Part shown: piece after piece, positions 1-11,428 of the stretch | Layout: each line of letters starts with the position of its first letter | Position numbering within the stretch: the first letter of the stretch is position 1 | Origin: Leptoclinus maculatus | Lineage: Eukaryota; Chordata; Actinopteri; Perciformes; Stichaeidae | Length of the DNA: 64,000 bases | Reading direction: 5' to 3' | Assembly: GCA_032191485.1 (NCBI GenBank) | Contig: JAVDOI010000019.1 | Span: 2,570,612-2,634,611 of the forward strand | The notes under the pieces: generated by a model | What the model saw: only the letters and a program-made list of their open reading frames with translations | Told to the model about the DNA's origin: nothing | Databases searched by the model: none | Made by a program: the position numbers and the translations under genes

Positions 1-48
1 GAATAGCGAAAATGTGAAACATAATCTAGAGGATTCGTGTTATGCTAC

Positions 49-215
49 ATTATGTTTTTTGGTTGTCCGTCCCTCCGTCCATTCTCCTGAACGTGATATC
101 TCGGGAACGCCTGGGGGGAATTCATTCAAATTTGGAACAAACGTCCACTTGCACTCAAGGTTGAACTGATTAGAATTTGGCAGTCAAAGCTCAATGTGAC
201 CTCACAAAACACATT
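49..215. repeat. fragment of a dispersed teleost repeat
   Basis: This stretch, beginning around gtccgtccctccgtccattctc and followed by a tract on sequence failing to match coding, resembles an interspersed repeat I recall from many percomorph genomes. It carries no open reading frame of note. I cannot assign a class; the family name is unknown to me. Recognition is from memory rather than from a second copy in this window. Confidence 0.4.
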
Positions 216-544
216 TGCTGTTTCCGCACTGAATGTTCCAGAGAGCACCTGTCAATCAAACACTGTGGGCGGTGCTGTCAGGTGCTCAGTTGAGGATCAC
301 TTTCTGAAGTAGGTCTTTGTTCAGTGGTGGTATCAATGCTTATTTGAATCTGCCCAGCTCCTCTTCTGCTTATCCCAAACAAAGCAGAACCACGATGAAA
401 CAAAAATGCAAAATTACATACTTGCATGCTAGACGCACACAAAGTAACCTTGCACTTTTTGTTGGCATTAAAATAATATTAGATCCAAAATAATTCATAC
501 TTGGTGCTAGCTACAAGACAAAGAATCACGCTAGCAGCTCTGTG

Positions 545-1062
545 AGGCTGTGCTTAGATATATGCTAACTTGGGTATGTCCACATGCTCACAATGCTAAC
601 ATGCTGATGTTAAACATGTACAATATTTATCATGTTAACTGTCGTATTTTAGCATGTTAGCATGATAACGTGTGCTATTTAGCACTAATAATAAGTTTAC
701 CAATTGCTTTAAGATACACAGCAAGGTAAAAACAAGGCAATATAACAACAGACAGCTCAACAGTGAGGCACAACAAACCACGATAATGTCATGTCATGGT
801 AAATGTCAAACTGATGAAACAATTAAAACAAATCAATACAATAGATGAAAATTAAAAGAAAAATGCAATTGAACACATTAAAAGAAAGTACCAGATGATG
901 GCGCCAAAGGAAAAGCCAGCCACAATTCTTTCCGAGTGAACCAAATTCAAAGTCAATCCATCTAATGGGTGTTGAGATATTTCAACTTGAACCAAAGTAG
1001 TGGACCTCCCGACAGACGGACACTGCCACCCACAGAGCCATGCTGCTAGCACGGCTAAAACA
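545..1062. repeat. dispersed teleost repeat in two blocks
   Basis: Two blocks, about 545-695 (many atgctaacatgctg-type gcta words) and about 893-1062 (containing gttgagatatttcaacttg and a ctgctagcacgg end), look like the two parts of one repeat common in percomorph fish. They are separated here by about 200 bases of unrelated AT-rich sequence, so the copy is interrupted. The reverse-strand open frame through the second block is not a gene. The class is unknown, and the call rests on memory of similar sequences. Confidence 0.45.
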
Positions 1063-4000
1063 AAAATTGCCACTGTCCATTTTGCAGGATCCAGTGTTTT
1101 CAAAGCTTGACCAAACCTGAGGAAACAAGTCAGAGCCTCGTTGCTTTTGACCATTCTTGTGAAACTTTATGGAGGGGAAACACTAAATCACCATAGGAAT
1201 CATCTTGCTGCTGTCTCTTTTAAATATGATTGTCTCTCTACCTTCAGTATGTTCATGCTGCAGTTACGCACCCCTCCACCTCCCCAGTCTTCGTAGATTC
1301 ATCAGCTTCATCAACTCATCATTCTATCAGCCTCATCAGCCACCACCACCACCACCAGTGTCTGGACTCCACGGAGGGATTTATCTTGCTGCTGCTCAGG
1401 GCAGACGCCCCTCCATTACAAATCTCCCAGCGTCAAAGACTCTGTCAAGACTTTATCATCACATATCATCTGTGAATAATACCCTAATATCTTTTCTTCA
1501 TCTGACTTGTCTCTCCTGATTGAAATGTTGTAGTTGTATGGGGATTGACACCTGACATGTGTAGAGTGTTAATGATTGTCATTTTCTGGTATTTTTAGCA
1601 GCTGACACATCATCCAGGTGAGAGTTCTTACTATTCAACACACCATCATGACCTGTCTTCTATTGCTTTCCGTTAGAGTATGAAATCTAGCTGCGCTCTC
1701 ATACAAAACCAGAGTTGAAAGTGAGATTGTATTGATACGTGCAGCAGAATGTGACTCAGTGCTTTCCCGTGTCTGTGTTTGCTGTCAACAGTCAGTAGGT
1801 GGGTGTTGGGTTGAATTTTGAACGCACTGGTTTTAGGTTACGCTCAGATGATGCATCCCCTTGAACCTAAAAAGGGGCCAAAGGTCCCATAAAAAACAAC
1901 TTGCTAGTGGTTGCCATGCTGCTGTGGTTTCTACAGTTAATGATTGTCAGGATTTTGCTGAGTGCAATGTGGTGTATTTAATATCACAATCAAATTGGAT
2001 GACTAAATCATATAATCGCTACTAAAAAAACCTCAGTGCTGCAGTGACATTGTTATTCTTTACTATCCACAGTGAAAATAGGGGTTTAGACACTACAGAT
2101 ACTACGAAGTAGTTTTTAATGTCACAAGGATCGTGCAAGGTGCTACATGCTACATTATTTAAACCCACACATTGTCTTCCACACACCCACAGAGGAGAGG
2201 AGGTGGCAGGCAGCTCTTTGAACAGGGGAGAAATGTGTGGAGGTCACAACACACGTGTTTCTAGCGCCAAACACAGACACAACATAGAGGGTCTCTATAG
2301 GCACAGCAGCCGCGAGCGAACAAAGAGTTTGAAACATGCAAGTGGTGTTACATCATACAAGGCGGTGTATGTGATGTGTTAGCTGGCACCTTAACAGGTG
2401 TAAAAGACAATAAATAATATTGTTGAAGAATGGATTAAGATGAATGAAAACATCACTCCAGACACTGATTTAATATATTTACTTAAGATCCACATACTTT
2501 AATCTGTTCATTTACTCAAACCCCAATTTTAGTCGTTTTTAATCGTTACACCTCTCTGCTACTTTTATCGATACACAGTAAAATGAGCCAAACGTTGGGT
2601 GATGATTAGCCCAGTATTTATATTTAATGATGTTTTGTCCACTAGGTGATCTGTGCCGTCGTAAATCTACTGGGCCCCATGACAGGCGACACCATTCTCT
2701 AACTCTGACCTAACCTTTAAGCTGCCTCTAAATCCAACAATAACTCAAGTAACAAACAAATACTCAGCTGCTTGACCTGAGCTTCTATCTGTTGAGGCTG
2801 ACCTCACCGGTTCAGGAGACAAGATTATCTTAATTCTTAGTTGTAAAATAAAAAATTAAAAAATCTGCGAGTGTAGAATTGAGCTCACCAGACTGAGTTT
2901 CCTTGAAGCTACATTAGCCGCGGCTAGCATAACACAAATAAATCCTCACACTGCCCGAGGTCGAGTTGCATTTCGGGTAATATAGGAGTCAAGGAAGAAT
3001 TAAGAAAAATGTGTGCCTAAAAAAGAGAATATCTCTGCTCCTGCATTTTTTTAATCTGTTCATTGTGAGTCCGACAATGTTTATAGGAGTGCAATGCTAA
3101 ATCGCTGAATAACGCTTTTAGCCCTGGTTATAGGATAAGGCTGACCACTCGTTTTTTTCTTTTGTTATTGTCAACAAATACCATTAAAAGACTAAAACCA
3201 AGTGTGTTTGTCCATCTTTTAATATTTTCCAACTTCCCCAGCCTGCTTGTGGCACTCAGACCCAAACCCATTGGTTCCTATTGAAGATGTAAGTCTTTAA
3301 AAACAGGTCACAAATATAAACCTTAATTTCAAAAGAAAAAAAGCTCCATCATTTACTTAAAGAGCTGGGCACTGTGGTTTTTATCAAATGTTACTCTAAC
3401 AGACGCAAATAGTGTATTTGCTGGGGACTATTATCAGCTGCGGATGAATTCACATTTTTAATGCGTTAGCGAGTATTTCCAGCAACATTAGTTTTAAAGG
3501 AACATTTCAGCCAGTGCAACATTGCTGCTTCTTGATGCGCTTTTAATAGTTTAACCGGAGCTTTATGAGGAATAAGGCACAGGGAGGGCAGGTTTTGTTG
3601 TTTGTTCTCAGGGTTTAAATAACCAATAAGCCTCACGGCTGCAACAGCTACTACAAAGGCCACAACAAGAAAAGGATGCGCATCACCTGACTTGCCACTC
3701 GATTTCACATGGATTCATGTGTGTAATGTGTTATTTTGCTCTGCAGGCGCTTGCTCGAGAAAATTACTCAAATTGCGGCTCAGACTTCAAGACTAGAAAT
3801 GTACATTACGCGAAACAGGAAAGACATGGGCATTTACCGGGATGGAGCTTCTAATGAAAAACGCTGTACTACCGCACAACAGGAAGTGCGGGATTCAGTT
3901 TCTTCCATTAAAACCACTCTCGCAGCTCCTAAGCCTCGTCACAGCCTCCAGTGTTTGAAGTGTCTTCATTAACAGCAGCTGCCGGATGGAGAAGCGTTAA

Positions 4001-4257
4001 GATGAAGCACTGAGTGGACGGGGTCGCCACTTACAACAAAGTATGCAGTGCAAGTTTTTCTTCTTCTTCTTATTTCCCTCTCCCATGATGATCTGGGTCT
4101 GCGTTGCACGATTGGGACCAAGATTGTTGCTTTTCAAATTCTGAGACAAAACAGAAAGGCATGTATTCCTTTTGATACAAGTTATTGAAGCCACGGATTA
4201 TGTCCTTCTTGCACAAATTCATGTCTGCTTTCAAAGGGAAATGTTGCAAAATGACAC
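1063..4257. other. intergenic, no gene seen
   Basis: No open frame here shows family residues, codon bias or paired splice sites. The content is AT-rich intergenic DNA with a short CAC tract near 1341. I see no RNA gene or transposon ends. Confidence 0.5.
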
Positions 4258-4485
4258 AAACAATCTGCTTTCTGCTGAGAGTTAGATGAAAAGATTGATC
4301 TTACTCTCATATCGGCACGGTAAAAATGAAGCTACGGCCAGTTAGCCCGTTAGCATAAAGACTGGAAACGGGCAAATAGCTAGCCTACTTTTCAATCAGT
4401 ACAAAAATCAAAGTGTACAAACAAGAAGTTGCAGTTTGATGGGGAGTTATGGGCTTCACTATTTCTTGACTGGGTTCAGCAAAGC
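4258..4485. repeat. dispersed teleost repeat
   Basis: The block containing gagttagatgaaaagattg, agcataaagactggaaac and ggggagttatgggcttc in that order matches, from memory, an interspersed repeat very common in percomorph genomes. The copy is diverged and shortened. The open frame running from its end into flanking DNA is not a gene. Confidence 0.5.
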
Positions 4486-7230
4486 TAATCATCCTCTGGC
4501 TGCAGCTTCATATGGATCTTCTCATTTAACTCTTGTTGCAAAATCAAATAACTACATTTCCCAAAGCATTGAACTTTCCTTTGAATTGAAAAAATACACT
4601 GTACTTGATAAAAACGTTTTTTTAAATGGAAAAAACTACCTAAAGAGAATTGCAATTTCAGTTTTCATGACACTGCGTATAACTTCCAAAACCTCTGAAA
4701 CTATAGGCTACTCTCTACAGTTCAGGATGTTGCCTTTTGCTCAATGCATGCAGGGAAGATAGGATGGTGTCCTCATCAACCTGAAAAGCAATAGGTGGTT
4801 GGAGCCAGTGGATGTACAGATAGGAGGGGGTTGTTGAACTCAACTAAAAGCCATCCAGACCAGTACCTCTACAACCCTCGTCCTCAGCCAGCACTCAGGA
4901 CCCTGCTGGCATTCGTTCCCTCTTACCATGTAATCAGTGACTATTTTACACCTGGGGTGCGGAAAGGATGCAATTACTTGCATCTAACTGCCAGGTAAGA
5001 CCGGCAGGTGCCAGCGTATGCTGAGTTGTAGCAGTTAAAGCTACGAGCCATCTGATTAAAAGGTGAGGAACTGAAGTGTATTTATAGAGAGTATGCTTCA
5101 TATTCTGCACAGGTGTCCATTACGGACAACATGGACAGGGATGCCTGTAGGTCTTTGTCCCTCCACTTAACCACTCTTTCATCTATTTCTTTGGTTCAGT
5201 AATTTTCACTGGTGTATTTTTAACAGGCACCGTATTTTCTTGAAAGGCGTTTTACCGAGATCCAAACAGAAAACAGACAGTCGTGTGATGTACTACCTTC
5301 CTGTTATCAAGAACAGAATCTGAAATGAAAAAAAGGAATTAGAAACACGTTGGTCCACCCATCCCTTGGAAATCAACGACATGACTGTGAGATCCCGGAG
5401 CATGACGGACACGCTGGCTAAATCCCAGGAGGACTTCCCCTTCGATGGTCGGCGTCATGGAAACATTCGATAATTTGTCTGCCACGGTGGCCACTGGTGG
5501 AAAGCTCATAATTACGAGTGCCTTGTGATTACACCGAAGTCTGGATTATATAACAACTCTCTCCTCTGTCAGCTAATGGACTTGACTCATCTTCCACAAC
5601 TGAGAATTCAATTGATTGCTTTACCTTTCTTTTTGTCAGGTATCGAAATTGGCCGTGTGTGTAAGGATCAACGAGATTGAATAAAAAAAGGGAAAATAAA
5701 CCTGCCAACAGAGCTTTAAGCTCGCAGCTTGCAACCTTGACGAACTGATTAGGTGGAAGAACACTTTCATGTGGTATGAAAGACACCATCTGGAAACACA
5801 CAGCGGAAAAACACAGATAGAAAGCGTTTTAGTAAAATAAAGCTTCATGTCACAAAAATGGGGAACACTTAGGAGCAAATGTGGCCACATTACGTGACTA
5901 AATAAGGCGGCAGGCTAAATCTTGTATTCCAACACTACGCGGGTAAACATTATGTTGAAAAATGAGGGGGATTATGTAAACCCTTTGCACAGTTTAACGC
6001 CATCTGCAATATTCTGCCTCAACAAGCAAATCCTACAAATGGGTAACAGTAACAGTAAACAGTAACAGTTTTCTGGCTCGAAGATTTAGTCTTGTCTCAA
6101 CCTTTAACAGCACAGTGCAAACCCCGCATTGCTGGAGCTCTGGCTCTGTTAGAGAGATACGAAAAAGACATGTTTAAGGTCACAGATGTGGAATTACAAT
6201 GATGTTATCTCTAATTAAGCCAAATCGTCCTCGCCGTAGTGAACTGGGCGAGCTTGGCAATCTCCGCAGGGGTTATGAGCCTTCAGTTTGCAAGATTAAT
6301 ATCTGCACCTTTTTAAATTGACATGGACTGTATGCATACGCGCCAGGGCCATCTTAAAGGGGCCAAACAATACCCCAGAATCAGACGGATCTTTAGCTCT
6401 AATGAGGATTTCTATATCCAAACTAAAGAGCTTGAAAACAGCTCCAGACAAAGAGGATTTAAAGAGACCTGCATTAAACATTGTCTATTATGTCTCTGAC
6501 AGAAATGCAACCATTTTGAAGGTTTTGTATGTTGCGTTTTATATATTTATTATTTATATATATAAATAAATACATTTATATTAATTTATGTTTTTCTGAT
6601 TTGGTGTTTTCCCCAATAACAATTTATAATAATAGAGAATAATAATTTATGACGGCTATCAAGCCTGCAGTGACCGTTGCTCTTACAAAGCCTATTTAAC
6701 TATTAGGGGTACATCATTTCCATACTGCTAATTTCCTTTGTGATAATCTTCATGTACCTTTTGTAAATATGTGGCATGGATGTATAAAAGTGTGTAAAAG
6801 TATTTTATTGCTTTTGACTGATATTTTGCAACAGGAGTGGTATATCACATAATAATGTAATATATATATTTAGTATATGGTTATTTAGGAAGCCATGTTG
6901 AGTACTTACATATGGGGGGGGGGGGGCATGTATAAACCAGATTCATCCAACCAAAGCCTGCTCGAACGTGATTGACAGAATGTTACATTGCATGAAAATA
7001 CTTTTAGTAGGGCGGGAGCTATTTGGTGCGCGAATCTACTTTTTTTTTTTTCTACACCATCTACTTCTTTCATTTAGCAGCCATCCTGTTGGGCCCTGGG
7101 ATGTGCATGTCTTTTCAAAACGTTTTTTAAAAATCGTCTCATGTTAGGATTTGGTGTCGCAGTTAGGTGAAAACATACTAAAATTACAGATACAGATGAG
7201 ACGAACCGAGTCGGTGTAACGATCGCTACC
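4486..7230. other. intergenic, no gene seen
   Basis: AT-rich non-coding DNA upstream of amigo2. It contains an AT tract at about 6537-6590 and a run of 13 G at 6914-6926. No open frame has supporting splice sites or recognisable family residues. Confidence 0.5.
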
Positions 7231-7238
7231 TGGGTGTC

Positions 7239-7355
7239 TATATAGTGACGTCACAGATGTTTCTATGTTTAATCTGCAGGTTCAGCAGGTGTCAAAGTGC
7301 CACAAACACCTTTATATGACCCACATGTTATGACTCACTAACGCTTAAGTTAGTG
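7239..7355 (+). promoter_or_regulatory. amigo2: putative amigo2 proximal promoter with CRE and AP-1 motifs
   Basis: Just upstream of the GC-rich first exon there is a TATA-like ctatatag (7239-7245), immediately followed by a perfect CRE palindrome TGACGTCA (7246-7253). An AP-1 consensus TGACTCA (7331-7337) lies about 80 bases further on and runs into a 7-bp inverted repeat, CACTAAC and GTTAGTG (7336-7355). AMIGO2 (also called Alivin-1) is known as an activity-dependent neuronal gene, for which CREB and AP-1 sites would make sense. The motifs are seen directly. Their use and the exact start site are inferred. Confidence 0.5.
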
Positions 7356-7374
7356 GTGCTGATGCTGCAGCTTT

Positions 7375-7635
7375 TCCCACCCCTCTCCCCCCCATTATTT
7401 CGCACTGGTGTGCTGCTACTCTCGGGGCGCACCCCTCCCGCGGCAGCATGCAACCCGACCTGCAGGTGAACAATTCAGCCGTTTCCCCCGCGTCCTTCCA
7501 TACGCTCCGGGCGGATCGTTTGCGGATAGAGCGAAGTTGCCTGTAGGTTGAAGGATTCACATACATTCAGCGCGTGCGGATATTTGAAGTCAGGCGAGAG
7601 GATAATTTGGATGGCCAGCGTTGCGGGCGCAAAAG
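7375..7635 (+). other. amigo2: amigo2 non-coding exon 1 (5' end approximate)
   Basis: A locally GC- and CpG-rich stretch ends in the strong donor AAAAG|gtgag, so the exon ends at 7635; the 5' end is not determined. Splicing to 8777 gives a 5' leader. An ATG at 7611 would read across the junction in the same frame as the AMIGO2 start but meets a TAA at 8827-8829, so it is an upstream ORF and not an N-terminal extension. A non-coding first exon followed by a single coding exon is the usual AMIGO-family layout. Confidence 0.55.
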
Positions 7636-8776
7636 GTGAGCTGTCGGTCGTGGTTTATTCTGTTTGTTTTGTCGCCACAGAAGTCATCCATTCCTGGTTG
7701 TTATCGTCCCTTCTGAGCCAGATTATGTGTGGGAATACTCAGAGCAGGAAAGGACAGAGTGGGCTGCCAGTAATATAAAATAGTTAATTTGTCATCCACA
7801 ACCACTTTCCTACATTTCTCTCTTTTGTGGTCTATGACTTTTAGTTATTCAGTTGTTTTTAATTTGCCAATTATTTTTTTTCATTAATCGATTGATCGTT
7901 TGGGCTACAAATAGTCAGAAAAATGCCCATGGAGATTTTTCCAGAGCCCAAACGTGACCTCTTCAAAAGTCCTCACATTAAAGATGCTGCAACCGCAGAA
8001 TGATTGGCATCATGATTGGTATAATTAAAAATGTAAATGATCAATCAATTATTTAAAAAGTTACGGAATAATGTTCTGTTGATTTATTAACTGGCTAAAC
8101 GCTGCAGCTCTAAACTTTTTTTGCTTATGATTAATCTACTGGGTGTATTAAGCACGTTTAAAGTGATCATTGAGAACAGTTTGACTGGCGAAACAGTTGC
8201 GTATTTTGAAATAAATAATAGAGTTGTGTAATTGAATTAGGCTATACTATAAATACTGCAGGAGTTTGAATTGTTGTATCTCAGTGTAATGTCACATTGA
8301 ATACTGCAATCAACTGAAATGCTGAGACAAACACGGCTGATAGATGGATTGAAAATATTATTGTCAGCTAAAGCAAGAAGTAATCAGCTTGTATTATATT
8401 GGTGGGAAGAATGGGCGAGGAGTATGGATTATATAACATGTATGGATTAAGTTAAACTTTTTCCAGCAGTTACTAACAGTTATTGTGTGCAGATGATTGT
8501 ATTTACAGTGTTTTACAGTTTATTTTACAGTTTAACGCCTTTACCTGTATTATATGTCATATAGTCTTACCATGTGTTCTTACTGTTTATCTTGCTGTCT
8601 GTTTTTGCTCATGATAATCCCTTTCACTCCGTGTGACTGTAAAACTCATCTGGATTTGGGTTTGAGTGGGTTTTTGTGCCAGCAGGGCTAGTAGATTATT
8701 TTTAAATTGAGAAAATAAGGAGAATCATTTCCATTTTCCCTCTTCCTTGTGTCCTCCTCTCTGTGTCTGTCCTCAG
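7636..8776 (+). other. amigo2: amigo2 intron 1
   Basis: The intron runs from donor gtgag (7636) to an acceptor with a long pyrimidine tract ending tgtctgtcctcag at 8776. It is AT-rich and has no other recognisable content. Confidence 0.55.
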
Positions 8777-8804
8777 TTCACTACCAGACGCTTGTAAATC
8801 GGAC

Positions 8805-8834
8805 ATGTGTACACCCAGTGAGACAGTAACCTGA
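8805..8834 (+). promoter_or_regulatory. amigo2: short upstream ORF in amigo2 leader
   Basis: An ATG at 8805 opens a nine-codon frame (MCTPSETVT) ending in TGA at 8832-8834, 25 bases before the AMIGO2 start. It is out of frame with the main ORF and could lower initiation at 8860. A second upstream ORF, starting in exon 1 at 7611, ends at 8829, so the leader carries two overlapping uORFs if the proposed splice is correct. Confidence 0.45.
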
Positions 8835-8859
8835 GACCCCATCCTGAAGGAACACCAGG

Positions 8860-10377
8860 ATGCGTCCCATTTCCTCGCAGCCTTTAGGCAAGACCACTGT
8901 CGGAGGCAGCCGATGGAACCCTGCCGCTGCAGCCTTGCTGCTCTCCCTGTGTCTTGGCTTCCCTCCCTCTTTGGCCACTTGCCCACCCTGCTGCCTTTGT
9001 GCCAGTGATATAATTTCCTGCAGTGGGTGCAATCTGTCCATGCTGCCCTCTGATCTCCCAGGCTATGCCACGCGGTTGGACCTGAGCCACAATACCCTCA
9101 CTGTCCTGCCCGTGGACTGGATTTCCCGGCCGTTTGACCGGCTTGCTACGTTGATTCTCAGCCGCAACTCCATCAGCCGGATCGAGGTGGACGCCTTCAC
9201 TGTGACTCCGCACCTCCTCCACCTGGACCTCTCTTCCAACCGACTAACGGCACTGAACTCGTCCATCTTCGCCGGGTTGAAGGAACTGAAAGAGCTGCTG
9301 CTGTTTGGCAACCAGATCGTCCAGATTAACCCAGGGGCCTTCAGCGATCTTTACAGCCTGCAGAGGCTCTACTTCTCCGGGAACAGACTGACGGCTTTCC
9401 CCCTGGGGCTTTATTGGGAACCTGGAGGGCCTCGTAATCTGACCTTTCTCGATCTGTCATACAACAGGCTCTCCGAAGTGCCCATCCAGAGCCTGCTGTC
9501 ACTCACCCGGCATTGTGGAATTTATTTGCAGAAAAACCCTTTGGTCTGTGACTGCGCTTTACTCGCCTTGCTGGAGTACTGGATGTGGAAACAGTATCGC
9601 CCACTGGTGGAGTTCAGAGGTGAATACCCATGTAGAGACGGTTCAGGACCGGAATATGAATGTAGCCAGGAGGTACTGTCAGATATGCCCCTTGAGGCAC
9701 AGACTTACCAAGTGGAGCCTGGTAAATGGCTAAGAGTGCCATGTCCAGGGTTGGCCACTCAAGGCCCGGAGGGGCTGGCATTTTTCTGGGTTACCCCAAG
9801 GACTGTGGTGAATTCATCAACGAATGATCCGATTGCCCACCTAATAGTTTTCCCCAATGGCACCCTTGAAATCCGGGGAGCCCTGATGGAGGATTCTGGC
9901 ATGTATTGGTGCGTGGCAGCCCGCGGGCGCCACTACGACCCCAACGAGTCTCTGGAGGTCAATGTGGTGGTCGGAAACCTAAGCACAGCCTCCACTGGTG
10001 GCTTGGCACGAGGCAGCGGTGCCGAGCATTTCAACACAGCATTCACCACCCTAGCCTCCTGTGTGATCAGCATCATTCTGGTGCTGCTGTACCTCTACCT
10101 CACCCCCTGCCGATGCCGGGAAAACCGGGGTGGAAGATCGAGAGGGTGCGGCGGGCGAGCCTTCATCCTCTGCTCAGACCCCAAAGAGGTAGAGTCAGGA
10201 CAGCGGCGGTCAAACGGAAAGAGGGTGGCTTTCTTAGAGCCTCAGGTAGAGGACTCTGATATTGGTGGTCCAAAAACACCAGCAATGAATTTGGGTCACG
10301 TTACCACCGAGGGAATTCTCAAAAATGGAAGTAAGACAGTGGGACAGACCCTCACGGACACAGCTCACATCGCATAG
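8860..10377 (+). CDS. amigo2: AMIGO2, LRR/Ig adhesion membrane protein
   Basis: This single coding exon encodes 505 residues of a type I membrane protein of the AMIGO family, neuronal adhesion molecules that bind homophilically and heterophilically. A signal peptide (about 1-40, hydrophobic core AAAALLLSL) precedes a cysteine-rich LRRNT (C41, C45, C47, C54). About six LRRs follow (70-215), then an LRRCT (C230, C232, C258, C268) and one Ig domain (C295, W310, DSGMYWC ending at C351). A transmembrane helix (about 393-414) ends in LYLYLTPCRC, and a 90-residue tail follows. Potential N-glycosylation sites are N58, N133, N193, N318, N333, N362 and N373. The FNTAFTTLA juxtamembrane motif, CASDIISC, RGIYL-type NPLVCDC and the tail motifs GKRVAFLEP and EGILK point to AMIGO2 rather than AMIGO1 or AMIGO3. 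The start has A at -3 and an in-frame stop upstream (8827). The length is close to human AMIGO2. Confidence 0.88.
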   Translation: MRPISSQPLGKTTVGGSRWNPAAAALLLSLCLGFPPSLATCPPCCLCASDIISCSGCNLSMLPSDLPGYATRLDLSHNTLTVLPVDWISRPFDRLATLILSRNSISRIEVDAFTVTPHLLHLDLSSNRLTALNSSIFAGLKELKELLLFGNQIVQINPGAFSDLYSLQRLYFSGNRLTAFPLGLYWEPGGPRNLTFLDLSYNRLSEVPIQSLLSLTRHCGIYLQKNPLVCDCALLALLEYWMWKQYRPLVEFRGEYPCRDGSGPEYECSQEVLSDMPLEAQTYQVEPGKWLRVPCPGLATQGPEGLAFFWVTPRTVVNSSTNDPIAHLIVFPNGTLEIRGALMEDSGMYWCVAARGRHYDPNESLEVNVVVGNLSTASTGGLARGSGAEHFNTAFTTLASCVISIILVLLYLYLTPCRCRENRGGRSRGCGGRAFILCSDPKEVESGQRRSNGKRVAFLEPQVEDSDIGGPKTPAMNLGHVTTEGILKNGSKTVGQTLTDTAHIA

Positions 10378-11428
10378 CAAGAAAATTACCTTTTGCACAT
10401 TCCTGTATTCGTACAGTGTTTTGTTTTCACTGTCTTGTTTCATCCATTTCAATCCATTTGATGTGAAGTAGTGCACTGTGATTCTCGTGGAGTAGTTATG
10501 CACTGTAGGGGTTTGGATGTTTGGTCTGAAGCAGAAAATGCAGTCCTTTCGTAGGCAGAATTTCAATTATGTCTACTGTAAGTGGTTTCTGTTTTTTACA
10601 TGAAGAGCTTATACAATTTCACTGTTGCCGCGGGGAATTGTGATTGCAAAGTTCATATAAAGGTTGGTGGTGTTTATAATTGGGCAGAGTGAAATATTCC
10701 CTCCTGATTTGATAAACTGCTAGAGGCATTGATGGCTATTATACAGTATATGACTTGTGAATACTGCCATCACAGTGACCCTGGTTATTTTTAACCACCT
10801 GTCTCGTACTGCGGATGGTTTTAAAATGTGTGAAATTAACTTTGATTATATAAATCAAATATAACCCTGTGAAGGTTCCTTTATCAAAAGCAAAGAAACA
10901 CTACAAAGTGAGACAGTCTAGACTATTGTGTTGCTACAAAATGTTAACTTTGTGTTTAGTCAGACAAAAAAATGCATTTGATGAACTTAAATGTGCTGGA
11001 ATATGTGGTTTCTCTTAAAGGCGTTGTTCACTCAAATTACAAATATCTATTTCCCCCTTTACCATAAAGTATCTAGGCATGCAGATTTCTGTCTCCACCC
11101 CATTACAATGGAGGGGAATGGAATTTTGTTGGTGTTCTTCATAGCACTGAATATTACATTTAAAGCTTTTTTCTTTTTTTTTACTTACGATGGGTCAAAT
11201 TACTTTGTATAGGAAAGGAGTCACTGGAAGTGACAAACAAACTAAGAATCGTAACCCACCTCTACAGTTCACCTCAACTCCCTGGAGCACTTTTCAGCTC
11301 ATTGTTTTGGTTTTTACCACCCAGAACTTTATTGTTTTGGTTCAGTCCCACCACTCTCATCGACCCTGTTTCCAGATGCAGAGGGCTGCTATTTTCAGCG
11401 AAAAGTACTAATAATTCCAACGTACAAC
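10378..11428 (+). other. amigo2: amigo2 3' untranslated region (end unknown)
   Basis: AT-rich sequence follows the TAG stop. I see no canonical AATAAA before the transposon at 11429. The first AATAAA hexamers occur inside that element (around 11475) and again at 12888, 13491 and 14175, so either a variant signal is used or the transposon supplies the poly(A) signal. The transcript end cannot be fixed from sequence alone. Confidence 0.4.

Noticed and set aside
7611..7635. ATG in amigo2 exon 1 as the real start
   Set aside because: It is in frame with AMIGO2 across the splice but meets TAA at 8827 before reaching the main ATG.
8860..10377. Assignment to AMIGO1 or AMIGO3
   Set aside because: The FNTAFTTLA motif, GKRVAFLEP and the EGILK tail fit AMIGO2 better, and linkage with ano4 agrees with both being on human 12q.
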